Positions 7,877 to 16,102 of a stretch of 64,000 nt of DNA are shown in pieces. The position numbers were made by a program, and so were the translations under genes. The DNA is from Solirubrobacter ginsenosidimutans. Lineage in GTDB: Bacteria > Actinomycetota > Thermoleophilia > Solirubrobacterales > Solirubrobacteraceae. The stretch lies in assembly GCF_027587205.1 (NCBI RefSeq), contig NZ_JAPDOD010000035.1, positions 1 to 64,000 of the forward strand, given 5' to 3'. The stretch's first letter is position 1. Every line of letters begins with the position of its first letter. The notes beneath the pieces are model-generated. The model ran no database searches, was not told where the DNA came from, and saw nothing but the letters and a program-made list of their open reading frames with translations.

Positions 7877-9189
7877 ACCGTCTCAGCATCGTCCTGCACA
7901 CCCACATGCCCTATGTGGAGGGCTTCGGGACGTGGCCGTTCGGCGAGGAATGGCTGTGGGAGGCGATCGCGACCAGCTATCTCCCGCTGCTGGACGTCCT
8001 CGACGCGCATCCCGGCAAGGTGACGCTGTCGATCACGCCGGTGCTCGCCGACCAGCTGGAGGCGCCGGGCGCGCTGGAGCGCTGCCTGACCTTCCTGCGC
8101 GAGATCCGGCCCGCGTCGCACGGCCTTGACGCCGTCGATCACCCGCAGCTGGCGGCGCAGATCGCCTACTCGGCCGCGCACTACGAGTCGGCGGTGGAGT
8201 CGCTGGAGCGCCGCGGCGACCTGCTCGCGGTCTTCGCCCCGCACGTCAGCTGGACGAGCGCCGCGACCCACGCCGTGCTCCCGCTGCTGGCGACCGACGC
8301 CGGCGTGCGGCTGCAGCTGGAGACGGGAATCGCGTCGCACCGGCGTCGCTTCGGCACGTGGGACGGCGGCTTCTGGCTGCCCGAGTGCGCGCACGCGCCG
8401 TGGCTCGACGGCCTGCTCGAGGAGGCGGGCGTGCACCTGACGTGCGTCGACTGGAGCGCGTCGCTGCAGGCCGGTCCGTACACCACCGAGGCGGGGATCT
8501 TCCTCGTCGCGCTCGACCGCGCCGGCATCGATCGCGTGTGGGATGCGCGCGGGTACCCGTCGCACGGCGACTACCGCGACTCGCACCGCTTGACCGAGCG
8601 CGCCCACGCGCTGTGGGCCAACGACGGGCAGCCGTACGACCCGGAGCGCGGCGCCGCGCGCGCCCGTGCGGACGCTGAGGCGTTCGTCGCGAGCTTCGAC
8701 GGGCCGGCCGTCGTCGCCTTCGACACCGAGCTCTTCGGCCACCACTGGCACGAGGGCGTGACGTTCCTGCAGCGGGTGCTCGAGCTCGCCGACGTCGCGC
8801 CGGTGGGCATCGATCACGCCTCCGACGGACCGGGCGAGATCGCCCCGTCCAGCTGGGGCGCGGGGCGCGACCTGCGGACGTGGAGCCGGGGCGAGCTGGC
8901 CTGGACCCAGCGCAGCGCCGAACTCGCCGCGCTGGGCGCCGATCCGTCGGACCGCGCGCTGCGCGAACTGCTCGCGCTGCAGAGCTCCGACTGGGCGTTC
9001 CTGATCGACAGCGCGACCGCGGGCGACTACCCGCGCGAGCGAGCTGAAGCGCATTATCAAAACGTCTTTGCGGCACTTGCCGGAGAAAGTTCCGACGAAC
9101 TGCGCAATCTGGCGCCTGAGCTGGCGAAATGGGCCTTCGTGCAGCCCTGTGTTCAAGCATCACGCAGAACCGGCCGATCATTTTCATAA
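7873..9189 (+). CDS. GH57 family 1,4-alpha-glucan branching enzyme-like protein
   Basis: A 438-residue protein opening with the GH57 motif HTHMPYV (His9, His11). FWLPECAHAPW contains the expected nucleophile Glu171, and VAFDTELFGHHW the expected acid/base Asp284; SSDWAFL near the C-terminus is also typical. GH57 branching enzymes cut alpha-1,4 chains and re-form alpha-1,6 branches. It is shorter than characterised enzymes (about 520 residues), mainly through a shorter C-terminal helical region. The GTG start overlaps the methyltransferase stop. The context fits synthesis of glycogen-like or methylated glucans. Confidence 0.88.
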   Translation: MNRLSIVLHTHMPYVEGFGTWPFGEEWLWEAIATSYLPLLDVLDAHPGKVTLSITPVLADQLEAPGALERCLTFLREIRPASHGLDAVDHPQLAAQIAYSAAHYESAVESLERRGDLLAVFAPHVSWTSAATHAVLPLLATDAGVRLQLETGIASHRRRFGTWDGGFWLPECAHAPWLDGLLEEAGVHLTCVDWSASLQAGPYTTEAGIFLVALDRAGIDRVWDARGYPSHGDYRDSHRLTERAHALWANDGQPYDPERGAARARADAEAFVASFDGPAVVAFDTELFGHHWHEGVTFLQRVLELADVAPVGIDHASDGPGEIAPSSWGAGRDLRTWSRGELAWTQRSAELAALGADPSDRALRELLALQSSDWAFLIDSATAGDYPRERAEAHYQNVFAALAGESSDELRNLAPELAKWAFVQPCVQASRRTGRSFS

Positions 9190-9209
9190 GCGCCGTGTAA
9201 GGTGGGCGC

Positions 9210-9372
9210 CGTCATAAGAGCCGAGTTCCGTCTGGTCTGTCCGGACGGGAGCGGGGGAACCGATGGAGCCTTGGTCAGGCTCCCGGGGCGAATCGCCGTC
9301 ATGACGACGGCGTAGCGCAGGTCTACGCGCGAGCCCGTCAGCTAACCCCGTAGGCGGATTGAGACCAAGGGA
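9210..9372 (+). promoter_or_regulatory. cyclic di-AMP riboswitch (ydaO/yuaA class)
   Basis: The 193-base leader before the Rpf-like gene contains the class signatures in the right order: GAGCCGAG near 9218, GCGGGGGAACC (9251-9261), GGGGCGAATC (9285-9294), and GAGCCCGTCAGCTAACC with CCCGTAGGCG (about 9331-9356). Variable hairpins sit between them (GGAGCC/GGCTCC at 9265-9282; a GACGGCG-type stem around 9295-9312). ydaO-class RNAs bind c-di-AMP and in actinobacteria typically switch off cell-wall remodelling genes such as rpf. The loop sequence CCTTGGTC (9269-9276) is complementary to GACCAAGG (9363-9370), which overlaps the ribosome-binding site AAGGGAG. Confidence 0.9.
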
Positions 9373-9382
9373 GTTACCTGAC

Positions 9383-10060
9383 GTGTCGCAAGTCGAGCTT
9401 TTGTTCTTACCTCACGTACGCCGCGCGGCGGCGGTGGCGCTGACGGTCGTCGCACTGCTGGCCGTCGCGACGACCGCGTCCGCCGCCGACGGCGCGAACG
9501 CGAGTGGGGGAACGACGGCGGCCACCAGCCAGCCGAAGCCCAAGAAGGTCACCACCAAGCAGATCCAGAAGGCGCTCGGGATCAAGGCTGACGGTGTGAT
9601 GGGCCCGAAGACCAAGAAGGCCATCAAGCGCTTCCAGAAGGCGCACGGCCTCAAGGCCGACGGCGTCGCCGGCCCGGCCACGCTGCAGGCCCTCGGCCTC
9701 GGCAGCGCGCCGCAGAACAGCACGCTGAACGCCGCCACCCCCGCCAGCAACGACGACGTCGCGGCCGTGATGGCCAAGATCGCCCAGTGCGAGTCCGGCG
9801 GCAACCCGGCCGCGATCTCCCCGAGCGGCGAGTACCGCGGCAAGTACCAGTTCTCGCAGGCGACGTGGGAGTCCCTGGGCGGCACCGGCGATCCCGCCGA
9901 GGCCGACGAGAACGTCCAGGACATGTTCGCCGCGGGCCTCTACAACCAGCGCGGCCTCGCGCCGTGGCCGGCCTGCTCCGCGCAGGTCCAGGCCGAGCTG
10001 GACGCGGACGCGGCTGCGCCGGCCGCAGCGGGCACCACCACCCCGCCCGCCGGCTCCTAG
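9383..10060 (+). CDS. secreted Rpf-like transglycosylase with peptidoglycan-binding domain
   Basis: A 225-residue exported protein. The signal peptide (hydrophobic residues 15-30, cleavage after TASA near 34) is followed by a Lys/Thr linker, a PG_binding_1 domain with the usual ADGVMGPKTKKAI and ADGVAGPAT halves (about 55-105), and a C-terminal resuscitation-promoting-factor/lysozyme-like domain (about 122-205). That domain has the catalytic Glu137 in QCESGG, then YRGKYQFSQATWES and LAPWPAC. It should cleave peptidoglycan during growth or resuscitation. GTG at 9383 is chosen because AAGGGAG lies at 9367-9373 and the riboswitch ends just before. It is controlled by the c-di-AMP riboswitch. Confidence 0.9.
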   Translation: MSQVELLFLPHVRRAAAVALTVVALLAVATTASAADGANASGGTTAATSQPKPKKVTTKQIQKALGIKADGVMGPKTKKAIKRFQKAHGLKADGVAGPATLQALGLGSAPQNSTLNAATPASNDDVAAVMAKIAQCESGGNPAAISPSGEYRGKYQFSQATWESLGGTGDPAEADENVQDMFAAGLYNQRGLAPWPACSAQVQAELDADAAAPAAAGTTTPPAGS

Positions 10061-10070
10061 CCCCTCAGCC

Positions 10071-10742
10071 TCACTGCCACCGGAGGGTCTCCGGCTCGTC
10101 GCGCATCCGCAGCACGCGAGCCGGGGTCCCGCCGGCGACCGCATTGGCCGGCACGTCCTTCGTCACGACGGTGTTGGTGCCGATGACCGCGTTGTCGCCC
10201 ACCGTGGCGCCGCGGAGGATGCACGCGCCGTAGCCGATCCAGCAGTTGGAGCCGACGCGGACGTCGCGCTTGTAGATGCCCTGGTGGCGGATCGGGCGCT
10301 CGACCTCGACGACGCCGTGGTCGAAGTCGATCAGCATCACGCGGTCGGCGATCACGCACTCGCGGCCGATCGAGACGTGCTGGAAGGCCGAGATCGTGCA
10401 CTCCTGCCCGAGGACGGTCTTCGCGCCGATCTCGCACTCGCCCTCGTGGACGCGGATCTTGGTGCCGTGTCCTAGCCAGGACCAGCGGCCGAGCCGCAGG
10501 ACGGCGTCGCGGCCGATCTCGAGCTTGACGTCAGGCGCGATGAAGCACAGGCCGTCGGTCTGCAGCCGTTTGCCCCAGCGGAGCTTGAGGAACACCCAGC
10601 GCGCGATCAGCCGCGCGTAGTTGCGGTTCAGCATGCCGTGGCTGTGCATGAAGCGCGCGAGCGCCAGCGGACCACCGTGGAGCGGGGCGGGCACGCCATG
10701 GACGTCTGGCGCGGCAGCGGGTCTGGACGAAACCGTCGCCAT
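10071..10742 (-). CDS. left-handed beta-helix acyltransferase (CysE/LacA/WbbJ family)
   Basis: A 223-residue protein whose second half is hexapeptide repeats typical of trimeric left-handed beta-helix acetyltransferases: VRVGSNCWIGYGACILRGAT, VGDNAVIGTNTVVTKDVPANAVAGGTPA. The ID..H catalytic-like segment is LIDFDHGVVE. The N-terminal 70 residues are helical with RxxWVFLKLRW. Such enzymes acetylate sugars of cell-surface polysaccharides; the acceptor is unknown. It is divergent from meaB with a 30-base gap in which the two -10-like hexamers overlap. Confidence 0.85.
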   Translation of the reverse strand: MATVSSRPAAAPDVHGVPAPLHGGPLALARFMHSHGMLNRNYARLIARWVFLKLRWGKRLQTDGLCFIAPDVKLEIGRDAVLRLGRWSWLGHGTKIRVHEGECEIGAKTVLGQECTISAFQHVSIGRECVIADRVMLIDFDHGVVEVERPIRHQGIYKRDVRVGSNCWIGYGACILRGATVGDNAVIGTNTVVTKDVPANAVAGGTPARVLRMRDEPETLRWQ

Positions 10743-10751
10743 CGGCCGTCC

Positions 10752-10761
10752 AGACTATCCT
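10752..10761. promoter_or_regulatory. overlapping divergent -10 hexamers (acyltransferase / meaB)
   Basis: AGACTATCCT contains TATCCT (10756-10761) facing meaB, 11 bases before its ATG, and TAGTCT on the opposite strand (10757-10752) facing the acyltransferase, 9 bases before its ATG. With only 30 bases between the genes, transcription from the two sides must compete. Confidence 0.4.
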
Positions 10762-10772
10762 CCGGCGCCCTG

Positions 10773-11747
10773 ATGGCGGACTCGCTGGCTGACCGACTCC
10801 TGCGCGGTGACAAGCGCGCGCTGGCACGTGGCATCTCGCTCGTGGAGGACGACGATCCCGCCGGGTGGGAGCTCGTCCGCGCGATCTACCCGCACACCGG
10901 GAACGCGTCGATCGTGGGCTTCACCGGCCCGCCCGGTGCGGGCAAGTCCACGCTGATCGGCGCGCTGATCAAGCACCAGCGAACGCTGGACCGCCAGATC
11001 GCCGTGCTCTCGATCGACCCGTCCTCGCCGTTCCGCGGCGGCGCCCTGCTGGGCGACCGCATCCGCCTCACCGAGCACTTCCTGGACCCGGGCGTCTTCA
11101 TCCGCTCGATGGCGACGCGCGGCGCGCTCGGCGGCCTCGCCGAGGCGGCCTTGCAGACCGCGCTGCTGATGGACGCCGCGGGCAAGGACGACGTCTACCT
11201 CGAGACGGTGGGCGTGGGGCAGGCGGAGGTCGACGTGATCGACCACGCCGACTCGGTCGTGCTCGTCCTGATCCCCGGCTCCGGCGACTCGATCCAGGCG
11301 CTGAAGGCGGGCGTGATGGAGATCCCCGACATCATCGTCGTCAACAAGTCCGATCACCCGCTGACCGACACGATGGTCCGCGAGATCCGCGGTGTCCTGT
11401 CGCTGGCGCCGCACGAGGGCTGGCGCCCGCCGATCATCAAGACCGAGGCCACGCGCGGCGAGGGCGTCGAGGTGCTCGCGGAGAAGCTGGCCGAGCACCG
11501 CGCCCACGTCGAGGCCGAGGGGACGCTGTCCGAGCGCCGGCGCCGCAACCTGATGAACGAGGTGCTCGGGATCGCCACCGTGCGACTGCGCAAGGCGCTG
11601 GAGGCGACGCTGCGCGACGACCCCGAGGTGCAGGAGTTGCTGGACGAGGTCGTGGCCCGCCGGCTGGACCCGGCGAGCGCCGCGAGCACGATCCTCGCGC
11701 GCGGGGCGATCGACCCCAGTGAGGCCGCCCGTCCCGACGCCGGGTGA
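10773..11747 (+). CDS. meaB: methylmalonyl-CoA mutase-associated GTPase MeaB
   Basis: A 324-residue G3E-family GTPase. The P-loop is GPPGAGKST (residues 52-60), followed by the SIDPSSPFRGGALLGDRIRL segment, YLETVGVGQAEVDV (switch) and VVNKSDH (base recognition). MeaB chaperones the B12-dependent methylmalonyl-CoA mutase, gating cofactor loading and protecting the enzyme. The ATG at 10773 follows TATCCT at 10756 by 11 bases. No large mutase subunit is in the window; a stand-alone cobalamin-binding subunit lies at 32487-32891. Confidence 0.95.
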   Translation: MADSLADRLLRGDKRALARGISLVEDDDPAGWELVRAIYPHTGNASIVGFTGPPGAGKSTLIGALIKHQRTLDRQIAVLSIDPSSPFRGGALLGDRIRLTEHFLDPGVFIRSMATRGALGGLAEAALQTALLMDAAGKDDVYLETVGVGQAEVDVIDHADSVVLVLIPGSGDSIQALKAGVMEIPDIIVVNKSDHPLTDTMVREIRGVLSLAPHEGWRPPIIKTEATRGEGVEVLAEKLAEHRAHVEAEGTLSERRRRNLMNEVLGIATVRLRKALEATLRDDPEVQELLDEVVARRLDPASAASTILARGAIDPSEAARPDAG

Positions 11748-11766
11748 GCCGTTCGTCCAGTTGGCG

Positions 11767-11794
11767 TTACAAACGCCGGATCGCCCCATAGAGT
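11767..11794 (+). promoter_or_regulatory. promoter of the secreted propeller gene
   Basis: TTACAA (11767-11772) and TAGAGT (11789-11794) are separated by 16 bases. The hexamer ends 6 bases before the ATG at 11801, so the mRNA would be leaderless. A small inverted repeat GGCGTT-ACA-AACGCC (11763-11777) overlaps the -35 region. Confidence 0.45.
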
Positions 11795-11800
11795 CGCGCC

Positions 11801-13234
11801 ATGCGGAGGTCGTTCCGTGCATTGGCGTGCGCCGCGTGTCTGTTCGCGGCGTGGTTCGTTCCTGCCTCCGCGCAGGCGGCGAACGGCCAGCTGGCCGCGG
11901 TCGTCGACGGGCGCCTGATGGCGTTCAACGCCGACGGGAGCGGCCTGCGCATGCTGCCGGTTCCGGACGCGGGACAGATCACCGAGCTGGCGTTCTCGCC
12001 CGGTGGCAACCGGCTCGCGTTCGTGAAGGCGGGTGGGATCGGGGTGCTCGAGCTCACCACCGGTCGCATCCTCGGAGTGACCGCCGGCGCGACCGACGCG
12101 AACCCCGCCTGGGCGAGTGACGGCGGCGCGATCGCCTTCCGGCGGGGCGTGTTGACCTACCGCGTCGCGCCGACCCCGGGCGCCGCGCTCGACCCGTTCC
12201 TGGTCGACCTGCTCGCCGGGACCACGGACATCGCCTGGGCTCCCGGCCTGGCGGCCTTCGCGCCGGTCGTGGCGGGGCTGCTGGTCCTGCCGGGAGTGAG
12301 CCTCGACCTGCCGCCCGCCGTGAGGGGCGTCCCGGCGTGGGCGCCGGACAACAGCGCGGTCGCCTTCGCGCGCGACGGCGGCCTGTCGTCGATCCCGACC
12401 GCCGGTGGTGCCGTCAAGCCCCTGGTCGAAGGTCCCGCGGCAGCGCCGCGCTGGTCGCCCGACGCGACCGCGCTCGTCTACGCCGCGGGCGCGGAGGTGC
12501 GGATCGCCGCCGCCACGGGCGGTACGCCGCGGACGGTCGTGACGGGCGCCGAGCGCGTCGGCCCCGTCGACTGGCAGCCGTGTGTGGCCGTGACCGCGAG
12601 CTGCGAGTCGGTCGCCGCGCCGCGCTGCAGCGCGACCTCGGCCACGGCGACGACGCAGTCCGACCAGCCGGTCGACCTTCCGCCCCCGCCGTGCACCGAT
12701 CCCGCGGGCCGTAGGCTCGACCTCGTCGTCGCCAAGGAGCCGGAGCACGGCACGCTCACGGACCTGCACTACACGCCGGCGGCGGGCTATTCGGGGCAGG
12801 ACACGGTCGCCTACCGCGTCAGCAATGGGGTCGTGGAATCCGAGACCTATCGCGTGACGATCTTCGTCGTGCCGCGCCCGGTGGCTCCGGCGCCGCTGGT
12901 CGGCGTGCGGCCGCCGGTGCTCGTCCAGGGCGCGCCGTTCCTCAGCGCACGCGCGACCCCGCGGCTGGACCGCAAGCGCACCGCCCTCGTCAAGCTCGCC
13001 TGCGACCAGGACTGCTCGCTCGCGGTGCATCTCACCGCGAAGCTGCGTTCCAAGCGGATGTTCACGGGGCCGCAGGTCAAGCGCTCGCTCGTCGCCTCTC
13101 GCGTGTTGACGTTGCGGCTGCGACTGCCGTCCAAGCCGCGCGGGAAGATCAAGACCGTGTGGGTCGTCGGGCGGGTGCGCAACGCGGCGGGTGACGTCCG
13201 CAACGTGCGGCTGCCGGTCAGCCTGCCGCGCTGA
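11801..13234 (+). CDS. secreted TolB-like beta-propeller with Ig-like domain
   Basis: A 477-residue exported protein. The signal peptide covers residues 1-27 (MRRSFRA, hydrophobic run, AQA cleavage). Residues about 28-260 hold repeated TolB/WD40-type blades (ELAFSPGGNRLAFV, NPAWASDGGAIAF, VPAWAPDNSAVAF, APRWSPDATALVY). A Cys-rich segment (near 270-310) and a cadherin/VCBS-like unit with TPAAGYSGQDTVAYRVSNG (about 325-350) follow, and the last 110 residues form a basic beta domain like those found at the C-terminus of other secreted proteins of this group. It is probably a surface or envelope protein; no enzymatic residues were recognised. The 3' end overlaps the convergent decarboxylase gene by 17 bases. 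Confidence 0.75.
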   Translation: MRRSFRALACAACLFAAWFVPASAQAANGQLAAVVDGRLMAFNADGSGLRMLPVPDAGQITELAFSPGGNRLAFVKAGGIGVLELTTGRILGVTAGATDANPAWASDGGAIAFRRGVLTYRVAPTPGAALDPFLVDLLAGTTDIAWAPGLAAFAPVVAGLLVLPGVSLDLPPAVRGVPAWAPDNSAVAFARDGGLSSIPTAGGAVKPLVEGPAAAPRWSPDATALVYAAGAEVRIAAATGGTPRTVVTGAERVGPVDWQPCVAVTASCESVAAPRCSATSATATTQSDQPVDLPPPPCTDPAGRRLDLVVAKEPEHGTLTDLHYTPAAGYSGQDTVAYRVSNGVVESETYRVTIFVVPRPVAPAPLVGVRPPVLVQGAPFLSARATPRLDRKRTALVKLACDQDCSLAVHLTAKLRSKRMFTGPQVKRSLVASRVLTLRLRLPSKPRGKIKTVWVVGRVRNAAGDVRNVRLPVSLPR

Positions 13235-14603
13235 CGATCTCGTCCAGCAGCGCGTCGATGTCCGCCCGCGTCGTGTGCGGGTTCAGCAGCGTCAGCTTCA
13301 GGCTGACCTCGCCCTTGATGCGGGTGCGGCCGATCACGGCGCGCCCGGACGCGAAGAGCTCGCGGTGGATGCGGATGTTCGTCTCGTCGTCGCCCGCGTG
13401 GCGGAACGCGACCATGACGGTTGAAGGCGTGGTGAGCAGCTGGAGCTGCGGGCGCTGGGCGATCGCCTCGCCGGCGTACCGGGCGAGCGTGAGGACTTCG
13501 TCGATCATCTCGGCGAGCCGCCGGCGGCCGGTGGCCCGCAGTGCGATCAGCACCTTCAGCGCGTCGAAGCGGCGCGACGTGTCGAGGCTGCGGCCGACGA
13601 GGTTGAGCTGGCCCTCGGCCTCATCCTCGGGGCGGTTGAGATAGACGCTGGCGTGATGGACCGCCTTGAGGACGTCGACGTCCGGGACCAGTAGGGCACT
13701 GGCGCTGAACGGCTGCCACCACAGCTTGTGGAGGTCGGCCGTGACGCTGTTGGCGCGCTCGATGCCCTTCAGGCGCGGCTTCTGGCGCGGGCTGAGGACC
13801 AGACCGGACCCGACCGCGGCGTCGACGTGAAACCAGGCGCCGCGCCGTTCCGCCCGGTCCGCGAGCGCGTCCAGCGGGTCGATCGCGCCGAGGTCGGTCG
13901 TTCCGGCGGTGCCGACGATCGCGATCACGTGCCGGCCGGCGGTGGCGGCGTCGAAGGCGTCCAGCGACATCGCGCCGGTGGCGTCGGTCTCGACGCCGAT
14001 CACCGCTTCGGTGCCGAGCCCGAGCAGCGCGGCGCTGCGGCGGATGCTGTCGTGGCTCGCCTCGGACGCGACGATCCGCCAGTCGTTGGGCGGCAGGCCG
14101 TGGGCGCGCACGTTCTCGCCCGCCCGGTCGCGGGCCAGCAGCAGCCCGAGCAGGTTCGAGGCGGTTCCGCCCATCGTCATCACGCCCGAGCCGGCGTCGC
14201 CGAGCCCGTGCTCGCGCGCGAGCCAGCGCACCAGCGCGTCCTCGACGAACGTCGCCGCGGGTGAGGCGTCGAACGCGTCCATCGACTGGTTGGTGAGGCC
14301 GACCGCGAGCTCGCCCGCGACGCTCGCGATCAGCGGGGCGGGATGCAGGTGGGCGACCGTGCGCGGGTCCCCGAGGCGCAGGCTGCCGTCCAGCACGTCT
14401 CGCAGGTCCTCGAGCACCTGCTCCAAGGGCGCGCCGTCGGGCGGGCACGGGTCGAGCCGGGCGGCGGTCGCGGCGAGCGCCTCGGTGGACAGCGGCGACC
14501 TCGGGCCGGGCACGCCGAGTGCGGCGACGAGCGCGTCCACGGTCACGCTGACGGCGTCGCGCAGCGCCGCGTGCGAAGCGGGATCGGAGGTGAGGAATTC
14601 CAC
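13218..14603 (-). CDS. group II PLP-dependent decarboxylase
   Basis: A 461-residue fold-type I PLP enzyme of the aromatic-L-amino-acid / diaminobutyrate decarboxylase group. Visible elements are AHLHPAPL near 84, the GGTASNLLGL loop (145-154), His184 in EASHDS (ring stacking), Asp261 in FHVDAA, and the Schiff-base Lys293 in ADLHKLWW. It decarboxylates an amino acid to an amine; the substrate is not decided by these residues. The GTG start at 14603 overlaps the upstream stop as TAGTG, so it is translationally coupled to the membrane protein gene. Confidence 0.88.
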   Translation of the reverse strand: MEFLTSDPASHAALRDAVSVTVDALVAALGVPGPRSPLSTEALAATAARLDPCPPDGAPLEQVLEDLRDVLDGSLRLGDPRTVAHLHPAPLIASVAGELAVGLTNQSMDAFDASPAATFVEDALVRWLAREHGLGDAGSGVMTMGGTASNLLGLLLARDRAGENVRAHGLPPNDWRIVASEASHDSIRRSAALLGLGTEAVIGVETDATGAMSLDAFDAATAGRHVIAIVGTAGTTDLGAIDPLDALADRAERRGAWFHVDAAVGSGLVLSPRQKPRLKGIERANSVTADLHKLWWQPFSASALLVPDVDVLKAVHHASVYLNRPEDEAEGQLNLVGRSLDTSRRFDALKVLIALRATGRRRLAEMIDEVLTLARYAGEAIAQRPQLQLLTTPSTVMVAFRHAGDDETNIRIHRELFASGRAVIGRTRIKGEVSLKLTLLNPHTTRADIDALLDEIVSAAG

Positions 14604-16084
14604 TAGTGCATGGCCTTGGAGGTGCGCGAGGCGGCGGCGGCCTTGCGCCATTCGCCCGCTGCGCGGCGCTCACTCCACCACAGGAAGGCCACACCCGCCA
14701 CCAGCAGGGCGCAGAGGGTGGCGGGCCAGTAGGCGGCGCCGGTGAAGTTCGGGAAGATGTTGACCGGCGGACCCCAGGGCGCGCTGGTGTGGACCTCGAG
14801 CCAGCCTTTGAGGTGGTCGCCGCGCAAGGCCAGGACCAGCCAGGTGCTCGCCCCGAGCGTGAAGAGCCCGAGCGCGCCCGCCACGGGGCGAGGGACGTGG
14901 CGCAGGCCCCACGCCGTCAGCGCGGCGAGCGCGGGCAGGGCGGCGACGGCCGAGACGCCCGGGAAGGACTCGCCGCGCAGGCCGCCGGTCGAGAGCAGCG
15001 CGCTGACCGCGAGCTGCGCGCCCGCGAGCGACAGCAGCAGGCCGGCGCACGCCTCGGCCTCCCGCCGCGCCGGCGCGACGCGCGCGAGCTGGTCGCGCCG
15101 CGAGCGGTACAGCAGCCAGGCGGCGTAGAAGACGAGCGCGAGCAGCGGCGCCCAGCGCAGCAGCCCGGCGTCGCGGTCCAGCCACAGGCCGGCCAGCCGC
15201 GGGAGGCGCTCGACGTAGCCGACCGGGAACTCCGGCGGGCCGGTGAGCCCCGCCGAACGCGGCGTCAGGCCACCGTAGAAGCGGTCGTTGATCGTCGCGT
15301 AGAAGACCAGCGAGGCCGCGAGTGCCTCCCCCGCCACGAGCGCGGCCATCCGCCGCCGCTCGCGCAGCGTCCAGACGACCAGCGCCCACGCGACGACCAC
15401 GCCGGGCGCCACGAACGTCCAGCCCAGCCAGGGCAGGCCCGCGAGCAGCAGCGCGCCGCCGAAGACGTAGCGCAGCCGTGGTCGCTCCCGGACCGCCAGC
15501 GCGCACAGCGCGGCTCCGGAGAGCAGGACCGCCGCGGGCACGCCGGGAGTGACCGTCGTGGAGGCGGCGAGCGCGGGGGGAGAGAGGGCGACGAGCCCGA
15601 CGCCCACCGTCGCGTACGGCTCGGGCACCAGCCGCCGCGCCAGCAGCGCGGCCAGCACGAACGCGAAGGCCAGCAGCGCGAGCATCTCGCCCTGTACCGC
15701 CCGCGGCCCGCCGATCGCGTACGCGGGGGCGATCAGCAGCGCGAAACCGACGCCGTGGGGTTCCATCAACCGTCCGGCGACGACCTGCCCATCGGTCTTC
15801 AGTTCGTGCGGGTACCAGCTCGCGTAGGCCCGCTCCGCGTACTCGTCGGTTAGGTCGACGTCCCGATCGCTCACGATCGACTCGGCGGCCAGCAGATGGT
15901 GCGGCTCGGCGCCCGCGTAGTCCATCCCGGGTTGGGCGGGAATACCGAGCGTTGCGGCGTAGACGGCAACGAGGAGGATCCAGAGTCCGGCGAGCCTCAC
16001 GGCCACCCATGATGGCGGCGCGCTCGGCCGAAGCTCCCGCTTTTCTTCAGGAAACTCGCATCGCTCAACTCGTCGTCGGGTCAT
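14603..16084 (-). CDS. multi-spanning membrane protein, GT-C glycosyltransferase-like
   Basis: A 493-residue protein with about 10-12 hydrophobic helices. After the first helix comes a large loop, [20 protein letters not shown] then DLTDEY, which matches the first extracytoplasmic loop of GT-C/GT39-type lipid-linked sugar transferases (usually DEPHYLL). Here the position of the first acidic residue is Ala and only the Glu remains, so catalysis may be altered or lost. A cytoplasmic charged N-terminus precedes helix 1. Alternative GTG starts exist about 25-30 codons in. It is divergent from the chemoreceptor gene with 18 bases between starts and is followed by the coupled decarboxylase. Confidence 0.65.
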   Translation of the reverse strand: MTRRRVERCEFPEEKRELRPSAPPSWVAVRLAGLWILLVAVYAATLGIPAQPGMDYAGAEPHHLLAAESIVSDRDVDLTDEYAERAYASWYPHELKTDGQVVAGRLMEPHGVGFALLIAPAYAIGGPRAVQGEMLALLAFAFVLAALLARRLVPEPYATVGVGLVALSPPALAASTTVTPGVPAAVLLSGAALCALAVRERPRLRYVFGGALLLAGLPWLGWTFVAPGVVVAWALVVWTLRERRRMAALVAGEALAASLVFYATINDRFYGGLTPRSAGLTGPPEFPVGYVERLPRLAGLWLDRDAGLLRWAPLLALVFYAAWLLYRSRRDQLARVAPARREAEACAGLLLSLAGAQLAVSALLSTGGLRGESFPGVSAVAALPALAALTAWGLRHVPRPVAGALGLFTLGASTWLVLALRGDHLKGWLEVHTSAPWGPPVNIFPNFTGAAYWPATLCALLVAGVAFLWWSERRAAGEWRKAAAASRTSKAMH

Positions 16085-16102
16085 GCCGATGACCACGCCA
16101 CC

